Source: Theropithecus gelada
Taxonomy: Eukaryota; Chordata; Mammalia; Primates; Cercopithecidae
Assembly: GCF_003255815.1 (NCBI RefSeq)
Contig: NC_037673.1
Location: 87,546,160-87,610,159 of the forward strand
Length of the DNA: 64,000 bases
Reading direction: 5' to 3'
Part shown: one piece after another, positions 35,675-46,497 of the stretch
Layout: every line of letters starts with the position of its first letter
Position numbering within the stretch: position 1 is the stretch's first letter
Notes under the pieces: generated by a model
Seen by the model: the letters and a program-made list of their open reading frames with translations, nothing else
The model's database searches: none
Told to the model about the DNA's origin: nothing
Translations under genes and position numbers: made by a program

Positions 35675-36050
35675 TTAAGGTCCTCAAAAGTTCCCTCATA
35701 CCTTGTTCCAGTTGATTCCTCCCTAGCTCTCTTAGAGGTAACCATTCTGATTTTTATCTCCATAGGTTACTTTTATAAATTCTTAACCTTGCTCTAAAAA
35801 GAATCATATGGTATATATATTTGACTTATTTGGCTCAACATAAGACTCTTGCAATTCTTTCATGTTGCCATTAATGAGAAATGTGTTCCTTTTTATTGGT
35901 GAGGAGTATTTTAGTATGTCCATTATTTGTTTACCTATTACTTGTTACCATTATTTATATATTCACCTATTGATTATAAACTTGTGTTGTTCCCAATTTG
36001 TGGCCATTATGTTTACAACAATTTCTTTGTAGGAGTTCTTTATTGTATCT
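35675..36050 (-). mobile_element. Second antisense L1M fragment
   Basis: 'gaggtaaccattctgatttt' followed by 'acataagactcttgcaattc', 'ccttttattggtgaggag' and 'ttcacctattgattata' restarts the L1M 3'UTR already seen at 34.96 kb. Two L1M copies are therefore joined or nested here. Confidence 0.75.
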
Positions 36051-36051
36051 A

Positions 36052-36252
36052 GATTAACTCTGTCCAATAGACCTTTATATGTTGTCCGATATGGTGGCCA
36101 CTAGTCACACATGATCCCTCTAGATCCCTCACTGGAGATGAGGGTAGTATGACTGAGGAACTAAATTTTTAATTTTATTTAATTTTAATTTATTTAAATT
36201 TTAATATAAATTGGTACATTGCTAGTGGCTACAGGGACAATACATGTCTAGG
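36052..36252 (+). mobile_element. hAT-Charlie MITE (MER58/MER33-like)
   Basis: 'ctctgtccaatagaccttta', 'tatggtggccactagtcaca', 'tgactgaggaactaaatttt' and 'ttgctagtggctacaggga' match small hAT-Charlie elements that start and end in 'gtccaat...'. It interrupts the L1M. Confidence 0.7.
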
Positions 36253-36580
36253 TTGACATCTTTTTCTCTAATATGTGTAATGTAAAAGATTTTCTCCTAG
36301 TTAATGGCTTGTGTTTTGAATTTAACAGTGTCTTTTTATGGATAGAGTTTTAATTTTGGAAAACTCTAGCATTAATATTTGATAATTTTCTATTTGTTGC
36401 TACTCTATGGTTGTTAAATTTAGTTTTTTATATTGACCCTTTTTCTGGGAGCTACTGCTGAATTCACCTATTTATCTAGTAGATTTTGGTTTTGTTTTGC
36501 TTTTAAGCATTCTTTCAGATATTCTGTATATACAATCATGTCACCTACAAATAGATTTAAATCATGGTAGAAAATGTTAC
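36253..36580 (-). mobile_element. L1M, continuation after the hAT insertion
   Basis: 'ttttctcctagttaatggct' and 'aacagtgtctttttatgg' continue the antisense L1M ORF2, and 'atacaatcatgtcacctac' near 36531-36549 is a more upstream ORF2 segment. Confidence 0.75.
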
Positions 36581-37429
36581 TACTCAGGTCTCGTCAGGAC
36601 CTATTGAAATCAAACAAATATATAATGTAATAAAAGCATTAAAAAGAGAACATATATTTCCCTAATTCATTTACAAGTAGAGTTTGAATTCTGATTTTTA
36701 AAATTTACTTGAAAGGGCATCAAACCATTTCATGAAATCCTTTGTGTGCCATCTAATAGCTGTTTTGTGTCAGTTCTTCAAGTCTCTCCCAGTAATAGGT
36801 CTCAAAGACACAATACAGAAATGTGCTGAGTTTGTAGAGTCTCAGTCTAAGCCCAAAAGTATGCTCCAAGTGAGTGAAGACCCTTGACATGAGAAGATTA
36901 TATGAGAACATAATAAAAAGAGCTGTAGCTAGGGCATTTACAAGAGCTAGACTGACACATTAAATCTCTTGAGGCCCTGAGGAGACGTGAGAGTATCAGT
37001 TAACTATCATTCTGGGTTACAGCTTTCTCTCATATAAAGAACATTATTAAAAGGATATAGGGTTAACAAGTAAATTGGTTTAAATAATTAAGGCTAATAT
37101 CTCTGAATAGTTAATTGCAAAATAATGGTACAGATTTCTAGTTTTACAGAACTCAAATCAATTCTATTTGTATAGCCTTATATCTGTGAACTCTAAACTT
37201 TAAAAGCTGGTAATCTGAGAAATGGATATTTTAAATTTCTTCTTGATATTAAATAAATGCCTACATATGCTTATAGTTTAAGCTGTAGGGCAGAAACTGA
37301 ATCCTTTTCCACTTAAACATTATCGCAGATGCCTCTAGAAAGACCATAAAAATGACTAAAATATATGATGCTGTAATGTCCAGTATTAAGTTGCTGCTGA
37401 TGCTTCATGTAGTAAACAGTGAAGAATAA
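36581..37429. other. Unassigned sequence
   Basis: Nothing recognised. Confidence 0.5.
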
Positions 37430-37850
37430 GATGTGTAGCTTTTGAAGTGACAAGAGCTATATGTAGCCACTGGAGTACTATTTAGAAAATATCTGTTCCA
37501 TGTAGTACGATATGTTGGTGTGTCCCATATATTTTGTTTGAAAGAGTATCAGTGTGGGTAGAGTCTGTGAAAAGAGTGGGAAAGTGGGGCTGGATCTAGT
37601 TGGTGAGGAGGCAAAAAAGGCTTTATAGACAATGATGAGGAGAGTGGGCCTTATTCTACATATAAAGAGAAGCAAAAAAAAAAAAAAAAAAAAAAAAGAT
37701 TTTATTGGTGGAATAACATGACCGAATTGGATTTGGAGGATTCATCTTTCTGCAATACAGAATCAATAATGCAAAGTGGACAAGAAAAGAGGAATCAAGT
37801 TTTAATACAGGACTGCTGAATTTAACCCTTTGAAAAATGCGCGACAAACT
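37430..37850 (+). mobile_element. Old dispersed mammalian repeat (family not resolved) with a poly-A run
   Basis: 'aggcaaaaaaggctttatag', 'gtgggccttattctacat' and 'aataacatgaccgaattgg' match an old repeat of the type '...atgtagggccttgtaggcc...gagtgacatgatctga'. The A-run at 37674-37697 (24 nt) interrupts it where the consensus has 'ggaagccactgg', so the run probably grew in place or replaced lost sequence. Confidence 0.4.
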
Positions 37851-39589
37851 AGTAGAACTAAATTTATTGAGCAGGAGAAAAATCTAATAAAATGCCTGTG
37901 GCTTATAAAACTGCAATAATTGCTTAAAGATAGTTATACCTATAAAATCACTGGTTAAGCTACTGGGACTAATTCACTGGAAACTCCTATGGGTGGTGTC
38001 CAACTTTAAGAGTATTAAAATTAGGAATGATTAAGCCCAATTGAGTTACTAAATTAATAGCAGTCTAGTGAGATCCATAGTAGTAAAATCTTCATCAGGT
38101 TAAAAAAATATTAAAGTTCAAAGGACAATGAAGTTTTGGCAATTGGTTATTTTAGGATATTAAAGTGGAAGTCTGGGTCTCCAAATGTATTTTATTAAGG
38201 TATTTTCATTCTGAATTAATGTTGATTATCATTAATTATGTTAACACACCATTTTCCAAACTTTATATGCTTTATATCATAGTTTTCATATATTATAGTT
38301 TCAAAACATTAAAGCAAAATTCCCTCCATCTTTAGTACTACATCATGCAAAGGTAACAGATTCTGTTTTCATCTCCTAACACTTTTATACCTTTGAATGG
38401 CACATTTAAACCCTCCATGCCACCATATCTGAGTTTCTAGAATGAAGTATTTACTCTGAGGAGTATGATTAGGGTAAAAACAAGAGAGAGATTTTACTTT
38501 TACTTTACAACTTTCAGAATTGCTCTAACAACATAACAAATATAGCAAACCCCAGCAATATTAAAAATTTAGAATGATAATCATGTGATTTTTTTCCATG
38601 GGTTTCCATTAATCACCTGTCCCCTTTCTCAAATAAGAGTGGGCTAAATTTTTTAACTATTAAATGTGGGAAATAAGTACATGGAAAGTGACTCCAGATG
38701 GGAAAACAGCAGGCAGCCCCTTTTTGGGAAGGAAGAAGCAAATGGCAGTTCTCCTTAACCCTCATATTCCCTTGGATCAAACTCCAGGGATGTAGAAAAT
38801 GTACATATACTAGCCATAAGATTTTTAAAAATTATGTTCACTGTGCTAGAAATCACAGAGCCACAGGACTTCATTTGTCTCCATGTCTTGAATTAAAATG
38901 CACGACTGCTCTGTAGTGCAAAGTTGGATTTTGGATCAGGACAGAAATAGTAGGCCCAGGTTGACCCTACAAACACCCAGCTGGTTAGTTGTGTTGACTC
39001 ATTTTGGTAAACTTGAAATAAAGCAAGTCTGCATATTATACAATTGAGATTTTTGGACTACATTTAACACATCACTGTTGGAGTTTCCTTTAATTATATA
39101 ACAACCTTTTGTTCAAATGAAGAAATTGGACAAGATGCTGTCTACATTTCTTTCCATTGTTAACCCATTTCTGGTTTACTATGTAATCTGTGCCCAGATT
39201 TTCATTCCTGGCCTATAATAGTTTGGTTTTTGGTTTTCTTCATGTCCCAAGCATGTTAAAAACAGATAAATTTTATATGAGCTGTCAGATAATCTTTTTT
39301 GATTGGCTAATGCAATTTATTCAATGTTTTTAGAAGCTGCTTATAAACAGATATTCTTTATATGAATATTTGATCTATGTTGCATGTATACTTGTATAAG
39401 CCAATAATTACTTGATGACATTAGAAAGTCATCTAACTAACGTCATTCTCATTCTATATGCACAAAGTAACTTGATTACAATTTGACTTTGCTAATAGAT
39501 ACAAAAAGTTCATTGGCAGCAATGATGAAAATCCAATTGACTAGTATGGTAGATATTATGGCCACTCAGCAAAATTTCTTTCTAGATAC
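37851..39589. other. Unassigned AT-rich sequence
   Basis: No repeat or gene recognised. Confidence 0.5.
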
Positions 39590-39900
39590 AGAAAGAATTG
39601 TACTTCTCTGCCTCCTTTGATGTTACAAGTGGTCATGTGGCTTGCTTTGGCCAGTTAAATTTGAGATGAAGTGATATATGATTTGCATTTAGCTAAGGCA
39701 ATTGGGGAAAGCATGTGTTGATATGGAAAGTGCCATAAGTTTAGAGTGGCCTGGAATGCTAGATGCTGACTTGGAGAGATACCTGGACCATGTTGGAATT
39801 TATGTGAGAAATGAACTCTTATGATATGCCACTGAGATTTTGGGTTCTGATTACAGCATATAGTAGCATATCCTGACTCAAGCACTTGCAACACTTTTGA
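39590..39900 (+). mobile_element. Ancient LTR-like repeat, sense
   Basis: 'ctgcctcctttgatgttaca', 'gtggcttgctttggccagtt', 'ccactgagattttgggttc' and 'agcatatcctgactc' match an old mammalian LTR in sense. Subfamily not resolved; the antisense 88-codon frame here is not a gene. Confidence 0.55.
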
Positions 39901-39950
39901 TACTATTTTAACACTGTCCATTAATACAATGTTATGTTTTTTTTATTTTT

Positions 39951-40156
39951 AAAAATGAGGCCCCATGTCAGGGGTTTGGGGGAAGAGGAGGGAGAGCATT
40001 AGGACAAATACCTAATGCACGCAGGGCTTAAAATCTAGATGACACATTGATAAGTGCAGCAAACCACCATGGCACAGGTATACCTATGTAACAAACCTGC
40101 ACGTTCAGCCCATGTATCCCAGAACTTAAAGTAAAATTTTAAAAAATGAGGCCCCA
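39951..40156 (+). mobile_element. Short L1P 3' end with perfect 15-bp target duplication
   Basis: A 5'-truncated L1 of about 175 bp (39966-40141) containing only the end of the 3'UTR ('ggcacaggtatacctatgta', 'caaacctgcacgttcagc') and a short A-tail. The target AAAAATGAGGCCCCA is present at 39951-39965 and 40142-40156. Confidence 0.95.
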
Positions 40157-41689
40157 GAATTAAAGAGTGATTGTGTTACACAAACTTCTATATATTTTAT
40201 ATATGCTTTATATGAAATGTATAAAATTATATTGATTTAGAGAATTTTTGGGGTTATCTTCACCTACATTTTATAATATTTAGTATTCATTTCACTCTTA
40301 GTATATTTTTATTACCTTGTTCTCATATTTCTATTAAGTACAATTCTCATATTAATACAGCTTTTTTCAAACCAAAGTAACTCCTTCTCACAAGCAATTA
40401 CTGTATTCTTTTGCAGCAACATACCTATAAAACTAAAGATGGGAAACATGATGTTATCTCAGTGTTTTCTTTTCAGTAATGAAGCTTTCTCCAGAGTTTT
40501 ACTCTTGAGCTTTTGACACTAAACCCAAAAACTGAGCTCTATAGCAAATTCTCAATAAGATCATTATCCTACATATAAAGCTACACAGCATTATTACTTT
40601 AATATAAACACATACGCTTTTTAGTACTTTCTATCTAGATGGCTTAATTTAAGTACCCATATATTGCATGCCTCCTAATTGCACTTTAATATTAAATCCC
40701 TACATGGAAATAATTCACAAAATAATGTTAAAATATGAAGCCTGTGCACATATGGTATCAGGGCTCTATCTCAGACATTATATTATTGGGCTCAGTTATA
40801 GTACATGAAGGAAGACAGAACCTGAGAAAATTAAAATTTGTATAAATTGGAATAGGGGAATTGTGTAAAATAGAATTAGAAAAATATATAGAAAAATAAG
40901 GGGTTCAACACTTTTGTGCCCTTGGGGACTTTGGAAATAGAACCAAAAAAAAAAATGAACATGGAACATTTGTGAGATTTCACACATTTAGAAGTTTTAC
41001 ATAAAATTAGTGATTCTTTCTTTTCCTTCTGAGTAGAAAGATGATTAAAATCTGGCTTTCATTTTAACATGATCATCAAACCGAAGACATAAGAATGTTC
41101 ATATTGATTTGAAAAACTTTTCGTTTGTAAAGAGAATCAGGGATGGCTATTGAGGGTCAGGGGCAAAAACTCACTTCCCACCTTCCCAGATCTCCTCGGG
41201 TCAATGAATGTCTGAGGGCCTAAGTGAAGTAGCTTGTAGTGACAGGGACATAGAAACTCTCCATAGCTGAAAGGCTTTGTGAAAAGATGGAGTCAGAGAG
41301 GCTAAGGTAGGATGAGGGATGAATGTTTGGGTTTGGCTGAGGAAGTCTGTATGAGGCCTTCTTATCAGAGCTCTGGGTACCACTGGAATTGAGGGAGGTA
41401 GCACAATACAGAATGAGGTTAGGGTGGGCTAGTTAGGGCAGCACAAACCCACCTCAATTGTTCACAATACTTCACCAGATTTAGCAAAAATGTTCAGAGG
41501 CAGACACAGGAGTCACAGCAAAGGAGAAAGAAGAGGAAACAAAAGGAATCAGTGACAAACGAGAGGGTAATGTGGACACATATCATCCCATTTAGAGCAT
41601 TCTATGTGGGAGAGCTGGAAGGAAAGGGATGTATGGTTTACTTGTCCATTATTTCAGCACATATCTATAGAGCCTATTAATGTGGTTTG
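40157..41689. other. Unassigned sequence
   Basis: No repeat recognised. 41100-41640 is less AT-rich and purine-rich. Frames such as 41201-41404 on the minus strand have no recognisable product. Confidence 0.5.
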
Positions 41690-41935
41690 GAGTAATAGTT
41701 AAGAATTTTGGCTCTGAAGCCAGGTTGCCTGGTTTGATATCCCCGAACCACTAACCAGCTGTGGGGCCTTGGGGCGAGTTAATTAAATTTTCTCTGCATC
41801 AATCCCCTTATCTATTAAATGATGATAATAAAGTGGTACCTATCCCCTAGGTTGGTGTGATTATTAAATAACATCAACACACTGCTGGGTATATAATAAG
41901 TAGTATGTGCTGCAGGTACTCATACTACTTTTATT
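41690..41935 (+). mobile_element. MIR
   Basis: Almost full MIR in sense: 'ggctctgaagccaggttgcc', 'accagctgtggggccttggg', 'ctattaaatgatgataata', 'taggttggtgtgattatta' and 'tgctgggtatataataagt'. Confidence 0.92.
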
Positions 41936-42409
41936 ATAAAGGCCACTTCTCCAGAAGGAAGTAAAACATGAAATGGGTAGATATACACCCTTTAGTACAG
42001 ATCTATTTTTATCACGTGGATGCTATGAATATCAATATTGGTCATGTTTCTATTTTGATTTTGAGTTTGGGAATCTCAGGGCATATTTATTGGAATTGAT
42101 ACGACATATTCTTAATACAATTACTCATTTTAAATTATAATTCTTATATTTCTTCACTGCATTCTTCACTGATATACTCTTCCTGTTAGATAATTCATTT
42201 CTTTAAGCTTCTTCGAAGAATTTTTGGGGAATAAGATCATATTGATTTTGGCTGGTATATAAGGTTGGTAGTGGTCACAGTGAAAACATACTTAGGTATT
42301 AGAGACAGAACTTGAGAAAATTAAAAAGCTTTGCCAATCAAGCAAAAGAAACAAACACAATGGGGTTAAGTGCTAGTGAAAATATCTGAAGAGCAGGTGG
42401 TCATAATGA

Positions 42410-42640
42410 TTTTGGAAAATTATTCTGGCATTATATGTAAGAAGTAGAAAGGGCAAGGGACTGGAAGCGGAGAGACCAGTTAGGATGTAAAAGACTGAGT
42501 CTGAAGTAACGAAAGACTAGTTTATGGAAGTTTTATAAGAGTAAGGAGAAGGTGGTAAATATGATGAGATGAAACTGATAGGAGTTGGGAAAAATGATTG
42601 AATAGTTGAGACAAGGAAATGAGGGTGGTCAAACATGAGA
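42410..42640 (+). mobile_element. Old dispersed mammalian repeat (family not resolved)
   Basis: 'gcaagggactggaagcggag' directly followed by 'agaccagttaggatg' matches the same old repeat type as 37.4-37.85 kb ('aagagtggaagcagggagaccagttagg' region). Confidence 0.4.
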
Positions 42641-43807
42641 TAGAATACTTTTTCCAGTAACAAAGACAAGCAGGCATTTTTGGAGAGCTTACTAAAGGCA
42701 CATCAATGCATTCTCAGCTATGCAGATAATTCTGATTTTAAACTTCATAGTTTGAGCAATTACAGAGATGAAAAGAGTTCTATGAAATTAATAATAAGGT
42801 CCTTAGTATTATCATGTGAGTTCCTCATCTTATGCCTGTGTGAAAATCCAAAAAGTGGGGAGAATTTGAAGAACATAGGAGAAATCCCCCCAAGGTCTGA
42901 CAGACAATATTCATACCCGGTTGCACTAAACTTATATATTTTTGTGTTAGTTTTGTGTCAAAGTGGACTAATAGGATTGGTTTGCAAGCCTCCTTTAGAT
43001 CTCAGTGGGGTTTCTGCATCTATTGCTCGAGACCTCTGAAGTGGGACTAGGTTAGGGCAGAACAGGTAGGGCTCTGGATTACTAATTGCCTCTGTAGAGC
43101 TAAGCCATTCATCTGTTTTATTTTGAAGGGTCTCCATTGTAAGTTTCTGTTTGAAGAAATAGTCTCCTGACTAAAGAATAAGAAACGATGGCTTTTTGGT
43201 ATCTGTAATTCTTGCATACAATTATGTTAACGTTAACTGTATAGCAATAATCCTTCTCCTAGCATGAGTTATTTAGTTTTATAGAAATTTCTGACTCAAA
43301 TAACTTCATTTGGATATTGATTTGAATGGTATTTGGATTTGATGGTGTGTGGGGACAATTGGATTCAGGCTTCCAGAGACTAAAGCAAATGGAAAAGTAA
43401 GAGGTCTCATCAAGCCTCCAAATTCTCCAGGCTTCTGCTTTGGTGAGTTACCTATCATGCTCTGGGCAAGGTCAATTGGCCCATGGCATTTCCATAGACT
43501 TGATTGTTCTGGAAGCATCTGAGGCATATCTTTATTCTCTCAGATCTCAAGCCAGTGTATCTTGAAGTACATCATTACTTCATTACAGTTTCTGGAAACA
43601 TTGCAATGGGAAAATTCAGGAATAAGAGGCATTTTCCTTTGACATTGAGATGGTCAGTCCTGAGAAAGGTTTTGTCAAGGAAAAACGTTCTGCGGTTGTG
43701 AAAAAGATGTAGAGTATAGAGACTGGTGTAACACTTCAGCAGTTACAATTTTACAGTTTCTAATAAATACCTGAATGACTTTGAGATAAGAGATTAAAAG
43801 AAGTGAT
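42641..43807. other. Unassigned sequence
   Basis: Includes a 119-codon frame (42680-43039), the second longest in the window, but it has no recognisable domain, no neighbouring exon signals and ordinary composition. Not called as a gene. Confidence 0.5.
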
Positions 43808-43879
43808 GTTCTATATTAGTTATCTATTGCTACATAACAAATTACCCTAACATTTAGTGGCTTAAAACACAATACTGTT

Positions 43880-44096
43880 CGAGGTCAGGAGATTGAGACC
43901 ATCCTGGCTAACATGGTGAAACCCCGTCTCTACTAAAAATACAAAAAATTAGCCGGGCATGGTGATGGGCGCCTGTAGTCCCAGCTACTCAGGAGGCTGA
44001 GGCAGGAGAGTGGAGTGAACCCAGGAGGCGGAGCTTGCAGTGAGCCGAGATTGCGCCACTGCACTCCAGCCTGGGTGACACAGCGAGACTCCGTCT

Positions 44097-44098
<2 letters not shown>
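43880..44098 (+). mobile_element. AluY, 5'-truncated
   Basis: Sense Alu beginning at 'cgaggtcaggagattgagac' and complete to 'gcgagactccgtctca'. It has AluY-type features ('gcctgtagtcccagctactc') and is older than the monkey-lineage copies at 4-9 kb. It splits the LTR-like repeat. Confidence 0.93.
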
Positions 44099-44138
<40 letters not shown>

Positions 44139-44143
44139 TTTTT
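44099..44143. repeat. (AT)16 microsatellite followed by a T-run
   Basis: In place of an A-tail, the Alu ends in about 16 AT units and then 13-14 T. Confidence 0.95.
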
Positions 44144-44595
44144 CATGTCTTATCTCTCATGGTTTCCGTGGGTCAAAAATTTGTATAGGTCATAGTAAAG
44201 ATGGCTTGTTTCTTGCAGAACTTCTTTGGCTTCAGCTGGAAAAGTTGGAATAATCTGAAGACAGATGACTTACATATTTGGTAGTTGATGATGGCTGTCA
44301 GCTGAGACCTTAGCTGGAACTGTTGCCTAGAACTCATTAATGTTTTTACCATGTGGTGTGGTTGTCCTCACAATATGATAGCTTGACTGCAAAGGCCAGC
44401 ACTGAGAGAGAAAGAGAGAGAACCATATCACCTTTTATAATCTAGCCATGAAAGTTATGGAGAGTTACTTCTACCAAATTCTACTTAAACCAGTTACAAA
44501 GATTCCCACAAGTTCAAGAGGAAAGAACATGAACCCCATCCCTTGATGAAAATGTGTTACTACTGTCACATTAAAAAAGTACGTGGGATAAAATA

Positions 44596-46450
44596 TGTAT
44601 AGGTGCACCCGTCTTGGTTCAATGCAATCTACTACATAAGAGAACTAAAGATAATGATGAGAAATGAAGAGATCATCATTGTGCTTTATTTACCCTGCAG
44701 TGCCAATCCAAACTCTCCTCCCACCAGTTCTCAATCAAATGAAAAAGATACACAGAAGTCAGCTTGATTAAGCATAAAGCTGCATTGGAAAATACAGGTC
44801 AAAACCTAAATCAAAATGGTTTTTCCATTGAGATGAATTTACCAACCAATTCATAGAGCTTAAAAAACTTACCCCAGTGAGGTTTTCCTCACTCACAGCA
44901 ATAAGAGCAGAGTATGTGGGAAGAAGAAAAATATGAGAAAGAAAAAATAAATGTACATCTCTAGCCAAGGTACATTTTCTTTATTCTGTGGAATCATCTT
45001 CAATTGAGTACACTTGCAATACTGCCAGATACAAAATGGAATCAAGGGCAGGCAGAGTCTTAACAGGTGTCGGTACAAACGTAAAGCTTCAAAGGGGCTT
45101 GCTTTTGGCTGCCAAGAGGATCGATGCAGATGTACGCTTTGGCTTGTTTAGACTGAAATGGCCTAAATTCTCTTTCTTGAGAAAAGTTTGTGAATTTATT
45201 CCATGTTAAAGCCTACTGTTATCTGACCAGCAAGAAAAGCATTTCTCCCTTAGAAATGGTCTCTTGTCATGAAATATTCAAACAAAAGACGGGCAAGGTT
45301 TTGATTTTTAACGATTCTATAAAGCACACTTTGTGCTGTGTTTTGTATTTTTTTTGTGTTGTAGTCGTTGCCTTCAAGAGCTAGACCTTCTAATTCATGT
45401 CTCTCTTTCTCCTGTCTCACTACTCTGAGTGGCTTTGTGAAGCTCAGGCTTGGGGCTTTCGTTCCTAATAGGACTGTGTCTTTTCCAGTAACACAGGTAA
45501 ATCACCTGCAGCTGTGAACACTCCGCACAGAAGGTTAAATTTATTCCACATTGTAGGGTACGAGCTCATCTCTGTAAATAATTTTATTATGTTCCTTTAT
45601 AAACATTTTGGTAGAAGAAAATTCTTGGTTTAACTCAATAACATATTATACTTTCCCTGCCCCACGGATTAGATTGATTATGGTGGCATGTGAGATTGAT
45701 AATACATAGATCTGTGTTATGACAGCCATTGTTTTAGTGCCAAGCGGAAGAGGAATGCTTCCTTAAATGTATCGTTGTATAAAATATTGACCTAGAGAAC
45801 TTCATTATTCAAGCTGGAGAGACAGTCACTACTTAACAGTAATAAACTGTTTCTGTGTTACATGGAGAATACTTCGGGAAATATGAGAGTTGTCAAATCT
45901 CTTGAAAATCCTGTCTTTATAGTACACATGACACTAAAGCTATAGCTGTATTTTCTGCTAATAAAAGCAAAGGCACAGACAGATGTGAAGGATATCACGG
46001 CGCACTGACAAGAAACTAAGAAAAATGAATACCTGGTTGAGGAGTCAGAAAGACACAGGCCAGTGACCTTGGGAAGCTTTACTCTTTTGAGATATTTTTG
46101 TTCTTATAAGGAGAGCAGCATAATGCTGCATTAGTGTAAAAAATACAATAAACCTGAGGCTCTAAACTGAACATACTTTATGAAAAATATCCTGAAGTGT
46201 CTCTGAACAAAAAAATCACGTGAGATAACATAAAAATAAAAGATGCTGTATGTCAGCCAGAATATTTTTCAAAAGACAATTTAGGAGGTTCCAAAAATGA
46301 TATGCAGAAGTGCAAATTTTTTTTAAATGACAGTTTGAACCAAGTTGACATTTCTTCCATTTATTAAAGAAAAATCTTCCAATTAACCTTAACAGTCTCC
46401 TCCTCCCTATTGTAGCTAATGAAGATATTCCCCTAATTTTAAGAAAACTG
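44596..46450. other. Unassigned; candidate conserved noncoding stretch at 44.96-45.86 kb
   Basis: 44960-45860 contains no repeat I can recognise, keeps CpG dinucleotides at a higher density than its surroundings ('gtcggtacaaacg', 'gatcgatgcagatgtacgc', 'aagacggg'), and has clusters of AT homeodomain-like cores ('taaataattttatta'). That is suggestive of a constrained regulatory element but proves nothing. Reading frames on both strands (e.g. 44988-45209) have no recognisable product. Confidence 0.3.
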
Positions 46451-46451
46451 G

Positions 46452-46497
46452 TATATATATATATGTGTGTGTGTGTGTATACATATATATATATATA
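46452..46497. repeat. Compound (AT)n(GT)n(AT)n microsatellite
   Basis: Runs of 'tatata', then 'gtgtgtgtgtgtgt', then 'tatatata'. Confidence 0.97.

Larger units (their letters stand above)
43808..44595 (-). mobile_element. Ancient LTR-like repeat, antisense, interrupted by an AluY
   Basis: Left part 43808-43879 ('attagttatctattgctaca', 'tagtggcttaaaacac') and right part 44144-44595 ('ggctgtcagctgagacctta', 'accatatcaccttttataat', 'catgaaccccatcccttgat') read as one old LTR-type repeat in antisense, split by the Alu and its tail. The same family appears at 6.1 kb. Name not resolved. Confidence 0.6.

Noticed and set aside
42680..43039. 119-codon open frame
   Set aside because: No recognisable domain or splice context; frames of this length occur by chance in 64 kb.
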